From AVCC01 sp039920865 (GTDB lineage: Bacteria; Pseudomonadota; Gammaproteobacteria; Burkholderiales; Burkholderiaceae_D), in contig JBDSCZ010000088.1 of NCBI GenBank assembly GCA_039920865.1, positions 1 to 17,992 on the forward strand: DNA of 17,992 nucleotides. Reading direction: 5' to 3'. The notes below the pieces were generated by a model that was not told the DNA's origin, did no database searches, and was given only the letters and a program-made list of their open reading frames with translations. Positions 7,673-15,874 of this stretch are shown here, piece after piece (the first letter of the stretch is position 1; each line of letters starts with the position of its first letter). A program made the translations under genes and the position numbers.

Positions 7673-8746
7673 TTACTTCCAAATATTCAAAGACGTCTGC
7701 ATCCAGACTGCAACAATTACCAAGTACGCCAAAGTCAGGGGGATAAACACTTTCCAGCCAAGACGCATAATTTGATCGTATCGATAACGCGGGAATGATG
7801 CGCGCACCCATATAAAAATCGACACCACAAGGAAAGTCTTGATCCCAAGCCAGATCCAGCCTGGTACCCAATTGAAAAAGATGGAATCAATAGGTGATGC
7901 CCAGCCGCCCAAAAACATCAATGTTGCCAGCGCAGAAATCAAAATCATGTTTGCATATTCAGCCAGGAAGAACATGGCAAATGACATTCCTGAATATTCA
8001 ACCATGTGACCAGCAACAATTTCCGATTCACCCTCTACTACATCGAAAGGGTGCCTACTAGTTTCTGCAATGCCTGAAATCACGTAGACAACAAACATTG
8101 GGAACAAGGGAAGCCAGTTCCACGACAAGAAATTCAGACCTTTATCAGCAAAATAACCATTGGATTGCGCCATCACAATATCGGTAAAATTGAGACTTCC
8201 AGTAACCATCAATACGATCACCAATACAAAACCCATGGCTATCTCGTATGAGATCATTTGTGCTGAAGCCCTCATGGCTCCCAAAAATGCATATTTTGAA
8301 TTGGATGCCCAGCCAGCGATAATGACGCCGTATACCTCCATTGAGGTTATTGCCATAACAAAAAGCAACCCTGCGTTCACATTCGCCAGTACAGTCTCTG
8401 GCCCGAACGGAATAACAGCCCAAGCGGCTAGCGCCGGCATAATTGTCATAATTGGTGCAATCAAAAATAACATCTTATTTGCTTTTGCCGGGATAATAAT
8501 TTCTTTCAGCAACAATTTCAGTGCATCTGCTATTGGCTGCAGCAGACCAGCAGGGCCTACCCGATTTGGCCCTATCCGTACATGCATCCAGCCGATTAAC
8601 TTGCGCTCCCACAGAGTCAGATAAGCTACGCACCCCATAATAGGAAGCACGATACAAACAATTTTTACTAAGTTCCAGACCAAAGGCCACAGGAAACCGA
8701 AAAAATCTTGTCCCGTCGCATGAATTGTGACAAGCAATTGATCCAT
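7673..8746 (-). CDS. nuoH: NADH-quinone oxidoreductase subunit H
   Basis: NuoH is the membrane subunit that, with NuoB and NuoD, forms the quinone-binding chamber and the entry to the proton path. The 357-residue protein has about eight membrane helices. It has both family signatures: WERKLIGWMHVRIGPNRVGP (46-65) and the cytoplasmic loop ETSRHPFDVVEGESEIVAGH (228-247), followed by EYSGMSFAMFFLAEYANM. The RHPFDVVEGESE wording is the form I associate with betaproteobacteria. The ATG shares one base with the nuoG stop (TGATG), and GGAG lies 8 bases upstream inside nuoG, so translation is coupled. Confidence 0.97.
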   Translation of the reverse strand: MDQLLVTIHATGQDFFGFLWPLVWNLVKIVCIVLPIMGCVAYLTLWERKLIGWMHVRIGPNRVGPAGLLQPIADALKLLLKEIIIPAKANKMLFLIAPIMTIMPALAAWAVIPFGPETVLANVNAGLLFVMAITSMEVYGVIIAGWASNSKYAFLGAMRASAQMISYEIAMGFVLVIVLMVTGSLNFTDIVMAQSNGYFADKGLNFLSWNWLPLFPMFVVYVISGIAETSRHPFDVVEGESEIVAGHMVEYSGMSFAMFFLAEYANMILISALATLMFLGGWASPIDSIFFNWVPGWIWLGIKTFLVVSIFIWVRASFPRYRYDQIMRLGWKVFIPLTLAYLVIVAVWMQTSLNIWK

Positions 8747-11064
8747 CAGGCACGCTCCACAACTACGGGACCAAACATAGCACCCAATGTCGCGGTCAAA
8801 GGATGCCCGGCAGCCACTCTTACCACATTGTCAGGCTGACCTACGCCAATCGCTGCCGTCAATAAAGCACTACTTGAACCCTGTCGCACCATGACTTTGG
8901 CATCATCTTGCAATCCAAGCTTTGCGAACAAGATTGCCGACAAATAGGCTACTGGCGCGACTGCATCGGCAGTCGATTGAAGCGAAGTTGCACGTCTCAC
9001 TATCGCATCAGTAAAATAAATCGGCACATCTGAAATACGTTGCAGACCAAACTCCTCTTTGACTGACGAATTCAATTGCGCCCTAGCGTCGTTATTCAAC
9101 CGTCCAGAAGCAATTCCATTACCAATAATTTCATCACGAATCGATTCTGAGGATTCGTAATCAAAATCAGAGATATTAAGAAGGTTGCCCAATACGCGCA
9201 ATACTTTCCAGCCAGGCCGAGTGTCCCCCAGTGGTTTAACTGTGCCATTAAAGCTTTGTGCACGCCCTTCACAATTTACGAAAGAACCAGATGTTTCGGT
9301 AAATGGTGCTATTGGCAGCAAGACATCCGCATAGTCAAGAGCATGCTTATATGCTGACATCACAACTACCATTTCGGCCTGTTCCAAAGCGGCACTTGCC
9401 GCCTGCGGATTGGCACAATCAACAGCAGGTTCAGCGTTCAATAGCAAATATGCTTTGCGTGGCTCGGAGAAAAATTGCGCTGCATTCGCTCCATGGACTG
9501 GAATTGCATTTGCCAGATAGCCGCCCACCGTATTAGCGGCCTCCGTCAAATAACCAAATTTCGAGCCCGTGTTATTAGAAAGCCACTCTATAGCCGCGTG
9601 CAGTTGCGACAATTGCGGATGCTGTGAAGCCGCATTGCCGATAAAAATAGCTTTAGGCACATCCAACAGCAATCCAGAGGCGATATTTTTTGCCTCATCG
9701 GATGAAGTCAAGTTAGAAAATTCAGCAGGAACAGCGATATTTTTTTCCTGAGCTACAGCAACTATTATTTCACCTAACATAGTTAACCAGTCAGATGGTG
9801 CCTGGATAATTTTATTCGCAATGGGGATTAACAAATCATCGTCAGTAGCATGCAGAATATCTAACCTTGCCCCTAGTTTGACCGACTGACGCACGCGAGA
9901 GGCAAGTAAAGGATGATCCTTGCGCAAAAATGAGCCTACAACGAAAAACTGCTTCAACTGGGCGAACTCTGCAATTGACATACCCAACCAAGGAGTAACT
10001 TTCCCATCAAGCGCGAAGTCAGACTGACGTAGACGAAAATCCACATTATCAGAACCGATTCCTCTAGTAAGCTTTTGCAACAGTGATAGTTCTTCAAGGG
10101 TTGAATAAGGCGTGGCAAGCGCTGCAATCGCATCTCCACCATGCTCAAGCTTAATGTTTTGCAAGCCATGCGCGACATATTCCAGTGCCGTTTGCCAGTC
10201 CGTTTCCTGCCACTGATCACCCTGCTTAATCATTGGCTTGGTAAGGCGTTCTTCGCTGTTCAATCCTTCGTATGAAAAACGATCTTTATCCGATAGCCAG
10301 CACTCATTGACATTCTCGTTTTCGAAAGGCAGAACACGCATTACCTTGTTGTTTTTAACCTGCACGACCAGATTTGCCCCCAGACTATCATGAGGACTTA
10401 CAGATTTTCTTCGAGACAATTCCCAAGTTCGAGCGCTATAACGGAAGGGTTTCGAAGTCAGTGCCCCTACCGGACACAAATCGATCATGTTGCCGGATAA
10501 CTCAGAATCAATTGTCTTGCCGACAAATGCTGTAATTTCCGCATGTTCACCACGATTGAGCATGCCGAGTTCCATCACACCGGCGATTTCCTGTCCAAAA
10601 CGAACACAACGAGTGCAATGAATGCAACGTGTCATTTCCTGCATCGAGATCAGCGGACCCGCATCTTTGTGGAATACAACGCGCTTTTCTTCTTGATAAC
10701 GCGAAGCGGAGGAACCATAACCGACTGCCAAATCCTGAAGTTGGCACTCACCACCCTGATCACAAATTGGGCAATCCAGCGGATGATTTATCAACAAGAA
10801 TTCCATCACCCCTTTTTGGGCATTGACAGCCTTCTCGCTGTTCGTACGCACAATCATCCCGGATGTAACAGGTGTTGCACATGCAGGCAATGGCTTTGGT
10901 GCTTTCTCAACCTCAACCAGACACATGCGGCAGTTCGCTGCTATCGACAGTTTCTTGTGATAACAAAAATGCGGGATGTAGGTGCCAAGTTTATTCGCAG
11001 CATCCATTACCATGCTGCCTGCTTGCACTTCGACTTTTTTGCCGTCTATTTCGATTTCGACCAT
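8746..11064 (-). CDS. nuoG: NADH-quinone oxidoreductase subunit G
   Basis: NuoG is the large FeS subunit of the NADH-oxidising module. The 772-residue protein begins with a plant-type ferredoxin domain whose 2Fe-2S N1b ligands are Cys34, 45, 48 and 62. Next comes the HPLDCPICDQGGEC motif (His94, Cys98, 101, 107; cluster N5) and then Cys147, 150, 153 and 197 (cluster N4). From about residue 220 onward it is the molybdopterin-oxidoreductase-like domain, which holds no cofactor in complex I. The CxxCxxxC motif that E. coli NuoG uses for cluster N7 is absent: the region reads SVSPHDSLG (221-229). It starts 24 bases after nuoF, with AGGGA about 12 bases before the ATG. Confidence 0.97.
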   Translation of the reverse strand: MVEIEIDGKKVEVQAGSMVMDAANKLGTYIPHFCYHKKLSIAANCRMCLVEVEKAPKPLPACATPVTSGMIVRTNSEKAVNAQKGVMEFLLINHPLDCPICDQGGECQLQDLAVGYGSSASRYQEEKRVVFHKDAGPLISMQEMTRCIHCTRCVRFGQEIAGVMELGMLNRGEHAEITAFVGKTIDSELSGNMIDLCPVGALTSKPFRYSARTWELSRRKSVSPHDSLGANLVVQVKNNKVMRVLPFENENVNECWLSDKDRFSYEGLNSEERLTKPMIKQGDQWQETDWQTALEYVAHGLQNIKLEHGGDAIAALATPYSTLEELSLLQKLTRGIGSDNVDFRLRQSDFALDGKVTPWLGMSIAEFAQLKQFFVVGSFLRKDHPLLASRVRQSVKLGARLDILHATDDDLLIPIANKIIQAPSDWLTMLGEIIVAVAQEKNIAVPAEFSNLTSSDEAKNIASGLLLDVPKAIFIGNAASQHPQLSQLHAAIEWLSNNTGSKFGYLTEAANTVGGYLANAIPVHGANAAQFFSEPRKAYLLLNAEPAVDCANPQAASAALEQAEMVVVMSAYKHALDYADVLLPIAPFTETSGSFVNCEGRAQSFNGTVKPLGDTRPGWKVLRVLGNLLNISDFDYESSESIRDEIIGNGIASGRLNNDARAQLNSSVKEEFGLQRISDVPIYFTDAIVRRATSLQSTADAVAPVAYLSAILFAKLGLQDDAKVMVRQGSSSALLTAAIGVGQPDNVVRVAAGHPLTATLGAMFGPVVVERA

Positions 11065-11088
11065 GGCTTGACTTTTCCCTGACCTGTC

Positions 11089-12384
11089 TTATATGTATGC
11101 GGGAACCAAGCAATGTTTATGCTCGATGTGATATTCAAATTCTTCGCGAAAATTCTTGATAAATGCGCGTACCGGCATCGCTGCCGCATCACCCAGTGCA
11201 CAAATCGTGCGCCCTTGAATGTTATCGGCAACAGAATTGAGCAGATCCAAGTCTTCCGGACGGCCTTCGCCATGCTCAATTCTATGCACCATGCGATACA
11301 TCCAACCGGTGCCTTCACGACATGGGGTGCATTGTCCGCACGACTCTTCAAAATAAAAATACGATAAACGCAACAGCGATTTGACCATGCATCTGGTCTC
11401 ATCCAGAACGATTACCGCGCCCGAACCCAGCATCGATCCAGCCTTTGCGATCGAATCGTAATCCATGTCGGTCGACATCATTACATCACCAACTATGACC
11501 GGCGCAGATGAGCCTCCTGGGATAACCGCCTTGATTTTCTTCCCGTCGCGCATTCCACCTGCTAATTCCAGCAAGGTAGCGAACGGTGTGCCCAAGGGCA
11601 TCTCATAATTCCCGGGTCTTGCCACATCCCCGGAAATCGAGAAAATTTTGGTACCACCGTTATTCGGCTTACCTATTGCCGCATAGGCTTCCCCGCCGAT
11701 TTTGAAGACAAATGGTACGGCTGCAAATGTTTCGGTGTTATTGATGGTGGTCGGTTTGCCATATAAACCGAAACTAGCAGGGAAAGGCGGCTTGAATCGA
11801 GGTTGGCCCTTTTTCCCTTCCAGCGATTCCAACAGCGCAGTTTCTTCACCGCAAATATATGCTCCATAGCCGTGAAAAGCATGCAACTGAAAATTAAAAT
11901 CTGTACCGCAAATATTGTCGCCTAGCATCCCGGCGGCACGCGCTTCCTCTAGAGCTTCTTCGAAGCGGTCATATTCGGCGAATATTTCGCCATGAATATA
12001 GTTATATCCGACAGTTATTCCCATCGCATAAGCGCCAATAGCCATGCCTTCAATCAAGGCGTGCGGATTGTAACGAATAATGTCGCGATCCTTGAATGTG
12101 CCAGGCTCGCCTTCATCTGTATTGCAGACCAAATATTTTTGCCCGGGATACTGACGTGGCATAAAACTCCACTTCAAACCTGTGGGAAAACCGGCACCAC
12201 CGCGACCACGCAAGGATGATGCCTTCAATTCGGCAATAACCTGCTCTGGCGTGATTTTTTCAGTAAGGATACGCTTCAGGGCTTCATAGCCCCCACGCTT
12301 GACGTAATCTTCTAGACGCCAGTTAGTGCCATCAAGTCCAGCCAAAATAAGTGGGTCGATATGCCGGTTATGAAGGCTGGTCAT
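11089..12384 (-). CDS. nuoF: NADH-quinone oxidoreductase subunit F (NADH/FMN subunit)
   Basis: NuoF binds NADH and FMN and starts electron transfer through complex I. The 431-residue protein has the glycine-rich GRGGAGFPTGLKW (60-72), the FMN-binding region GAYICGEETALLESLEG (174-190) and the N3 4Fe-4S ligands Cys349, 352 and 355 (ESCGQCTPCREGT) with Cys395 (TICALGDAA). Length matches the family. Its ATG overlaps the nuoE stop by four bases (ATGA), and a strong GGAGG lies 10 bases upstream inside nuoE, which couples translation of the two partner subunits. Confidence 0.98.
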   Translation of the reverse strand: MTSLHNRHIDPLILAGLDGTNWRLEDYVKRGGYEALKRILTEKITPEQVIAELKASSLRGRGGAGFPTGLKWSFMPRQYPGQKYLVCNTDEGEPGTFKDRDIIRYNPHALIEGMAIGAYAMGITVGYNYIHGEIFAEYDRFEEALEEARAAGMLGDNICGTDFNFQLHAFHGYGAYICGEETALLESLEGKKGQPRFKPPFPASFGLYGKPTTINNTETFAAVPFVFKIGGEAYAAIGKPNNGGTKIFSISGDVARPGNYEMPLGTPFATLLELAGGMRDGKKIKAVIPGGSSAPVIVGDVMMSTDMDYDSIAKAGSMLGSGAVIVLDETRCMVKSLLRLSYFYFEESCGQCTPCREGTGWMYRMVHRIEHGEGRPEDLDLLNSVADNIQGRTICALGDAAAMPVRAFIKNFREEFEYHIEHKHCLVPAYI

Positions 12385-12860
12385 TTCTTCAATTCCTCCA
12401 GCAGTACGTCGATACGGTCATTGGACATATGACTACACATGCGCTTGTTGTTTACTATCATCACCGGCGCATCACCGCATGCTCCCATGCACTCACCCTC
12501 AAGCAAAGTAAATTGATCATCGCTCGTGGTTTCTTTGTAATCAATACCCAGCTTTTGTTTCAAATAATGTGCAGCTCGCTCGCCGCCGGATAAGGCGCAA
12601 GGCAGATTGGTACACACCGTAATCTTATTTTTCCCAACCGGCTTCAGGTTATACATATTGTAAAACGTCGCTACTTCCTGAACTGCTATAGCAGGCATAC
12701 CCAAATAATCTGCTATATCATGCAACACCTCCGGCGACAACCAGCCTGTCTCGTCTTGCGCTATAGCCAATGCGGCCATGACTGCAGATTGTTTTTGGTC
12801 GATAGGAAACTTCGCAATTTCGCGATCAATTTTTATATATGATTGTTCAGATAACAGCAT
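12381..12860 (-). CDS. nuoE: NADH-quinone oxidoreductase subunit E
   Basis: NuoE is the thioredoxin-fold 2Fe-2S (N1a) partner of NuoF. I place the start at the ATG at 12858-12860, giving 159 residues that begin MLLSEQSYIKIDREIAKFP. A GAGG lies 9 bases before it, and this start matches the way betaproteobacterial NuoE proteins usually begin. A TTG five codons upstream (12873-12875) is in frame but would place the GAGG inside the coding region. Cluster ligands are Cys83 and Cys88 (VCTNLPC), then Cys124 and Cys128 (ECMGACGDAPV). The spacer after nuoD is 29 bases. The end overlaps nuoF by four bases. Confidence 0.96.
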   Translation of the reverse strand: MLLSEQSYIKIDREIAKFPIDQKQSAVMAALAIAQDETGWLSPEVLHDIADYLGMPAIAVQEVATFYNMYNLKPVGKNKITVCTNLPCALSGGERAAHYLKQKLGIDYKETTSDDQFTLLEGECMGACGDAPVMIVNNKRMCSHMSNDRIDVLLEELKK

Positions 12861-12889
12861 TATTTTTTGCCTCAAATATCGACACGCAA

Positions 12890-14143
12890 TTAACGGTCAA
12901 TCTCACCGAACACAATATCCTGAGTACCGATGATTGTTACCGCATCAGCGATCATGTGACCTTTTGCCATTTCATCCAGACCTTGCAGATGCGGGAACCC
13001 CGGAGCACGAATTTTGAGACGATATGGTTTATTGGCACCATCTGAAATCATGTATATGCCAAATTCGCCTTTAGGGTGCTCAATGGAAGCGTAAGCCTCT
13101 CCGGCGGGAACATGAAAACCTTCCGAAAACAACTTGAAGTGGTGAATCAGATCTTCCATGTTGGATTTCATGTTCACGCGACTTGGAGGCGCTACTTTAT
13201 GGTTATCGGTCATGACTGGACCTGAATTATTGCGCAACCAACCAATACATTGCTTGATGATATTGTTGGATTGACGCATTTCCTCGATCCGCACCAGATA
13301 GCGATCGTAACAATCCCCATTCACACCCACAGGAATATCAAAATCCAGCAAGTCGTAGACTTCATATGGCTGCTTCTTGCGCAGATCCCACTCGACACCG
13401 GACCCACGCAACATCGGCCCTGTGAATCCCATGGCTTTTGCACGTTCCGGAGATACCACACCAACTCCCACCAGACGCTGCTTCCAGATACGATTATCCG
13501 TCAGCAATGTCTCGTATTCATCAACGTAGGTTGGAAAGCGATTTGTGAAATCCTCAATAAAATCCAGAAGAGAACCTTGCCGATTTTCGTTAAGCGCCCT
13601 GATCGCTTTGTCGTTGCGCAAAATTGATGCCTTGAATTGCGGCATGGAATCAGGAAGATCCCGATACACACCACCCGGACGGTAGTAAGCGGCATGCAAA
13701 CGCGCACCAGAAACGGCCTCATAGCAATCCATCAAATCTTCACGCTCACGGAACGCGTACAGAAATACACCCATGGCGCCCACATCAAGTGCGTGCGCAC
13801 CCAACCAGAGCAAGTGATTCAACAGACGGGTTATCTCATCGAACATCACGCGAATATACTGCGCTCGCAGAGGCACTTCCAGACCAAGCAATTTCTCAAT
13901 TGCCATCACATAGGCGTGTTCGTTGCACATCATCGACACATAGTCGAGACGGTCCATGTAAGGAACTGATTGAAGATAAGTTTTTTGCTCGGCCAGCTTT
14001 TCCGTACCTCGATGCAGCAAACCAATGTGCGGATCGGCACGCTGAATCACTTCACCATCAAGCTCTAGAACCAGGCGCAAGACGCCGTGCGCGGCAGGAT
14101 GCTGCGGACCGAAATTGAGCGTGTAATTTTTAATTTCAGCCAT
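12890..14143 (-). CDS. nuoD: NADH-quinone oxidoreductase subunit D
   Basis: NuoD is the 49-kDa-type subunit that, with NuoB, forms the quinone headgroup site next to cluster N2. It is related to the large subunit of NiFe hydrogenases but lacks the metal ligands. The 417-residue protein starts with the signature NFGPQHPAAHGVLRLVLELDGE (10-31), where His15 and His19 lie in the loop entering the quinone site, and continues with GLLHRGTEKLAE (41-52). Tyr62 in VPYMDRLDYVS corresponds to the tyrosine that binds the quinone. It is a separate protein here, not fused to NuoC as in E. coli. The ATG overlaps the nuoC stop by one base (TAATG), and GGGA lies 7 bases upstream. Confidence 0.98.
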   Translation of the reverse strand: MAEIKNYTLNFGPQHPAAHGVLRLVLELDGEVIQRADPHIGLLHRGTEKLAEQKTYLQSVPYMDRLDYVSMMCNEHAYVMAIEKLLGLEVPLRAQYIRVMFDEITRLLNHLLWLGAHALDVGAMGVFLYAFREREDLMDCYEAVSGARLHAAYYRPGGVYRDLPDSMPQFKASILRNDKAIRALNENRQGSLLDFIEDFTNRFPTYVDEYETLLTDNRIWKQRLVGVGVVSPERAKAMGFTGPMLRGSGVEWDLRKKQPYEVYDLLDFDIPVGVNGDCYDRYLVRIEEMRQSNNIIKQCIGWLRNNSGPVMTDNHKVAPPSRVNMKSNMEDLIHHFKLFSEGFHVPAGEAYASIEHPKGEFGIYMISDGANKPYRLKIRAPGFPHLQGLDEMAKGHMIADAVTIIGTQDIVFGEIDR

Positions 14144-14739
14144 TATTTCATCCCGTAATGTTCTTCGCGTATCACGCGCGGCGTAATTTCACGAGGTTCA
14201 ATCGTCACTGGCTGATAAATCACGCGCTTCTGCTCCGGATCGTAACGCATCTCGACATAGCCGGAAATCGGGAAATCCTTACGGAACGGGTGACCGATAA
14301 ACCCATAATCAGTCAGAATCCGGCGCAAATCAGGGTGCCCATCAAACATGATTCCAAAAAAATCGAAAGCTTCGCGCTCGTACCAGTTTGCCGTATCCCA
14401 CACAGAAATCACGGATGACAGCAATGGCACCTCGTCATCCGGCGCAAATACGCGCACACGCAAACGCCAGTTATGTTCGGTAGAAAGCAGATGGGAGACT
14501 ACGCCATAACGCAATCCGCTCCACGCGCCATCGCCATACGCGGAATAATCGACACCACACAAATCAATCAACTCATCGAAACGTAGATCAGAATGATCGC
14601 GTAAAGCACACATCACCGACAAATAGTTTGAAGCACTCACCAATATGGTGATCTCACCAAGAGCAACCGTCAGGCCATCGAGACCTTCTGCGATCACACC
14701 GCGCAATGCAGCCTCAAGTGATTCCAGTTTTGTCTTCAT
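14143..14739 (-). CDS. nuoC: NADH-quinone oxidoreductase subunit C
   Basis: NuoC is the 30-kDa-type subunit of the peripheral arm. It carries no cofactor and supports NuoD and NuoI. The 198-residue protein contains the complex I 30-kDa signature at about 121-157: EREAFDFFGIMFDGHPDLRR, then ILTDYGFIGHPFRKDFP. The C-terminal EPREITPRVIREEHYG extends onto NuoD. As a stand-alone gene it fits the Paracoccus/betaproteobacterial arrangement. AGGA lies about 13 bases before the ATG, rather far. The spacer to nuoB is 18 bases. Confidence 0.97.
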   Translation of the reverse strand: MKTKLESLEAALRGVIAEGLDGLTVALGEITILVSASNYLSVMCALRDHSDLRFDELIDLCGVDYSAYGDGAWSGLRYGVVSHLLSTEHNWRLRVRVFAPDDEVPLLSSVISVWDTANWYEREAFDFFGIMFDGHPDLRRILTDYGFIGHPFRKDFPISGYVEMRYDPEQKRVIYQPVTIEPREITPRVIREEHYGMK

Positions 14740-14757
14740 TTTTAATCGATCATCCTG

Positions 14758-15234
14758 TTAGCGCGCGATGGTATTAGTGCGCTTGATCTTGTTTTGCAGT
14801 TGCATGATGCCGTAAAGAAGCGCCTCTGCTGTCGGCGGGCAACCCGGCACATAAATATCTACTGGCACAATCCGATCACAACCACGCACCACTGAATAGG
14901 AATAATGATAATAGCCACCACCATTAGCACAGGAACCCATGGATATAACCCAACGAGGCTCAGCCATCTGGTCGTACACTTTACGCAAAGCCGGCGCCAT
15001 TTTATTACACAGCGTACCAGCAACAATCATCACATCCGACTGACGCGGCGAAGGGCGAAAAACCACCCCAAAGCGGTCCATATCGTAACGCGACGCACCT
15101 GCATGCATCATTTCAACTGCACAGCAAGCCAGACCAAACGTCATCGGCCACATTGAGCCAGTGCGCGTCCAGTTAATCAACTTATCTGCGGTTGTGGTGA
15201 TAAAACCCTCGTTTAATACGCCTTCAATCGACAT
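14758..15234 (-). CDS. nuoB: NADH-quinone oxidoreductase subunit B
   Basis: NuoB carries cluster N2, the last FeS cluster, which hands electrons to quinone. The 158-residue protein has the N2 ligands, including the unusual adjacent cysteine pair: Cys37-Cys38 in GLACCAVEMMHAG, Cys102 in GSCANGGGYYHYS and Cys132 in VPGCPPTAEALLYGI. The N-terminal GFITTTADKLINWTRTGSMWPMTFG is typical for betaproteobacteria. The gene begins 3 bases after the nuoA stop, and a strong GGGAG overlaps the end of nuoA, so the two are translationally coupled. Confidence 0.98.
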   Translation of the reverse strand: MSIEGVLNEGFITTTADKLINWTRTGSMWPMTFGLACCAVEMMHAGASRYDMDRFGVVFRPSPRQSDVMIVAGTLCNKMAPALRKVYDQMAEPRWVISMGSCANGGGYYHYSYSVVRGCDRIVPVDIYVPGCPPTAEALLYGIMQLQNKIKRTNTIAR

Positions 15235-15237
15235 GGC

Positions 15238-15597
15238 TCACTCCCAATCAAGGGCACCTTTCTTCCAGATGTACCAAAAACCGACAATGAATTCAACGAT
15301 AAACACCAGCATCGTCACAAAACCAGCCCAGCCAAGGTCGCGCATCGCTACGCCCCACGGAAAGAAAAACGCAGTTTCCAGATCAAACAAAATAAATAGA
15401 ATTGCAATCAGGTAGTAACGCACATCAAACTTCATGCGTGCATCCTCGAAAGCCTCAAAGCCGCACTCGTAAGGAGACAGCTTGGCAGCATCAGGCGCGT
15501 GCGGCGCCAGCAGTCGCCCCAACACCTGAGGGACAATACCTACGGCAATACCAACCATGATGAATAACAGAATAGGAAAGTAAGATTCGAGGTTCAC
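15238..15597 (-). CDS. nuoA: NADH-quinone oxidoreductase subunit A
   Basis: NuoA is a three-helix membrane subunit at the join between the peripheral and membrane arms. I choose the GTG at 15595-15597. It gives 119 residues starting (M)NLESYFPILLFIMVG, the normal NuoA length and N-terminus, and GAG lies 6 bases upstream. An in-frame ATG at 15652-15654 would add 19 non-conserved residues (MAVWPVVSGDSVQRNCEKN), and it begins only a few bases past the T tract of the upstream terminator. The conserved loop SPYECGFEAFEDARMKFDVRYY (41-62), with Cys45, is followed by the LFILFDLETAFFFPW helix (67-81). It is the first gene of the nuo operon. I see no convincing sigma-70 promoter between the terminator and this start. 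Confidence 0.95.
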   Translation of the reverse strand: MNLESYFPILLFIMVGIAVGIVPQVLGRLLAPHAPDAAKLSPYECGFEAFEDARMKFDVRYYLIAILFILFDLETAFFFPWGVAMRDLGWAGFVTMLVFIVEFIVGFWYIWKKGALDWE

Positions 15598-15660
15598 ATT
15601 TTTCTCGCAATTGCGTTGGACGCTATCACCTGAAACAACAGGCCAAACAGCCATTTTTTC

Positions 15661-15693
15661 AATAAAAAGCCAGCACAGGATATCCTAGCTGGC
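15661..15693 (-). terminator. Intrinsic terminator after tRNA-Leu, before nuoA
   Basis: Read on the minus strand, GCCAGC pairs with GCTGGC around an inner AGG-ATAT-CCT stem, followed at once by TTTTTATT. The hairpin starts 12 bases past the CCA end of the tRNA, the normal place for a tRNA gene terminator. It should end the secG/tRNA transcript and so separates it from the nuo operon, unless read-through occurs. Confidence 0.8.
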
Positions 15694-15704
15694 CTCTAAA
15701 ATAT

Positions 15705-15789
15705 TGGTGCCGACGGCGAGACTCGAACTCGCACAGCTTTCGCCACTACCCCCTCAAGATAGCGTGTCTACCAATTTCACCACGTCGGC
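15705..15789 (-). tRNA. tRNA-Leu (anticodon GAG)
   Basis: On the minus strand this 85-base sequence folds as a class II tRNA. The acceptor stem is GCCGACG/CGTCGGC with discriminator A and an encoded CCA. The D-arm region is TGGTGAAATTGGTAGACACG, and the anticodon stem CTATC/GGTAG holds loop TTGAGGG, so the anticodon is GAG (reads CUC and CUU). There is a long variable arm (TGGCGAAAGCTGT), and the T loop is GTTCGAGTC. The long variable arm and A73 identify it as leucine. Its place between secG and nuoA is a familiar betaproteobacterial arrangement. Confidence 0.97.
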
Positions 15790-15800
15790 ACAAGGACACT

Positions 15801-15830
15801 ATTTTAACCCGATTTAACACCTTTGTTCAA
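15801..15830 (-). promoter_or_regulatory. Sigma-70 promoter for tRNA-Leu
   Basis: On the minus strand TTGAAC (15825-15830) and TAAAAT (15801-15806) are separated by 18 bases. The -10 ends 11 bases before the mature 5' end of the tRNA, so the primary transcript would have a leader of only a few bases. This is inferred from sequence match and position. Confidence 0.65.
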
Positions 15831-15849
15831 TGCACAATTGCAGCAAAGT

Positions 15850-15855
15850 ATTATA
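15850..15855 (-). promoter_or_regulatory. Possible second -10 box (TATAAT)
   Basis: A perfect TATAAT in the context TTTGTATAATAC lies on the minus strand 20 bases past the secG stop and 60 bases before the tRNA. No good -35 box is found 16-18 bases upstream, where the sequence enters the secG stop region. It could be an additional tRNA promoter or a chance match in an AT-rich spacer. Confidence 0.3.
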
Positions 15856-15874
15856 CAAACGCATTATTTTTAAC

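Noticed and set aside
8160..8624. 154-codon plus-strand ORF antisense to nuoH
   Set aside because: It is a codon-register shadow of nuoH; its hydrophobic look reflects the opposite strand of a membrane protein gene.
10300..10302. Cys255 of NuoG as a leftover N7 ligand
   Set aside because: It sits in NECWLSDK, off the position of the fourth N7 cysteine, and the other three ligands are absent.
10543..11082. 179-codon plus-strand ORF antisense to the start of nuoG
   Set aside because: It lies opposite the conserved NuoG ferredoxin domain, is Cys/His-rich because it mirrors that coding pattern, and resembles no protein family.
13250..13969. Plus-strand ORFs of 125 and 110 codons antisense to nuoD
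   Set aside because: They overlap a fully conserved nuoD, have no ribosome site I could identify and show no family motif.
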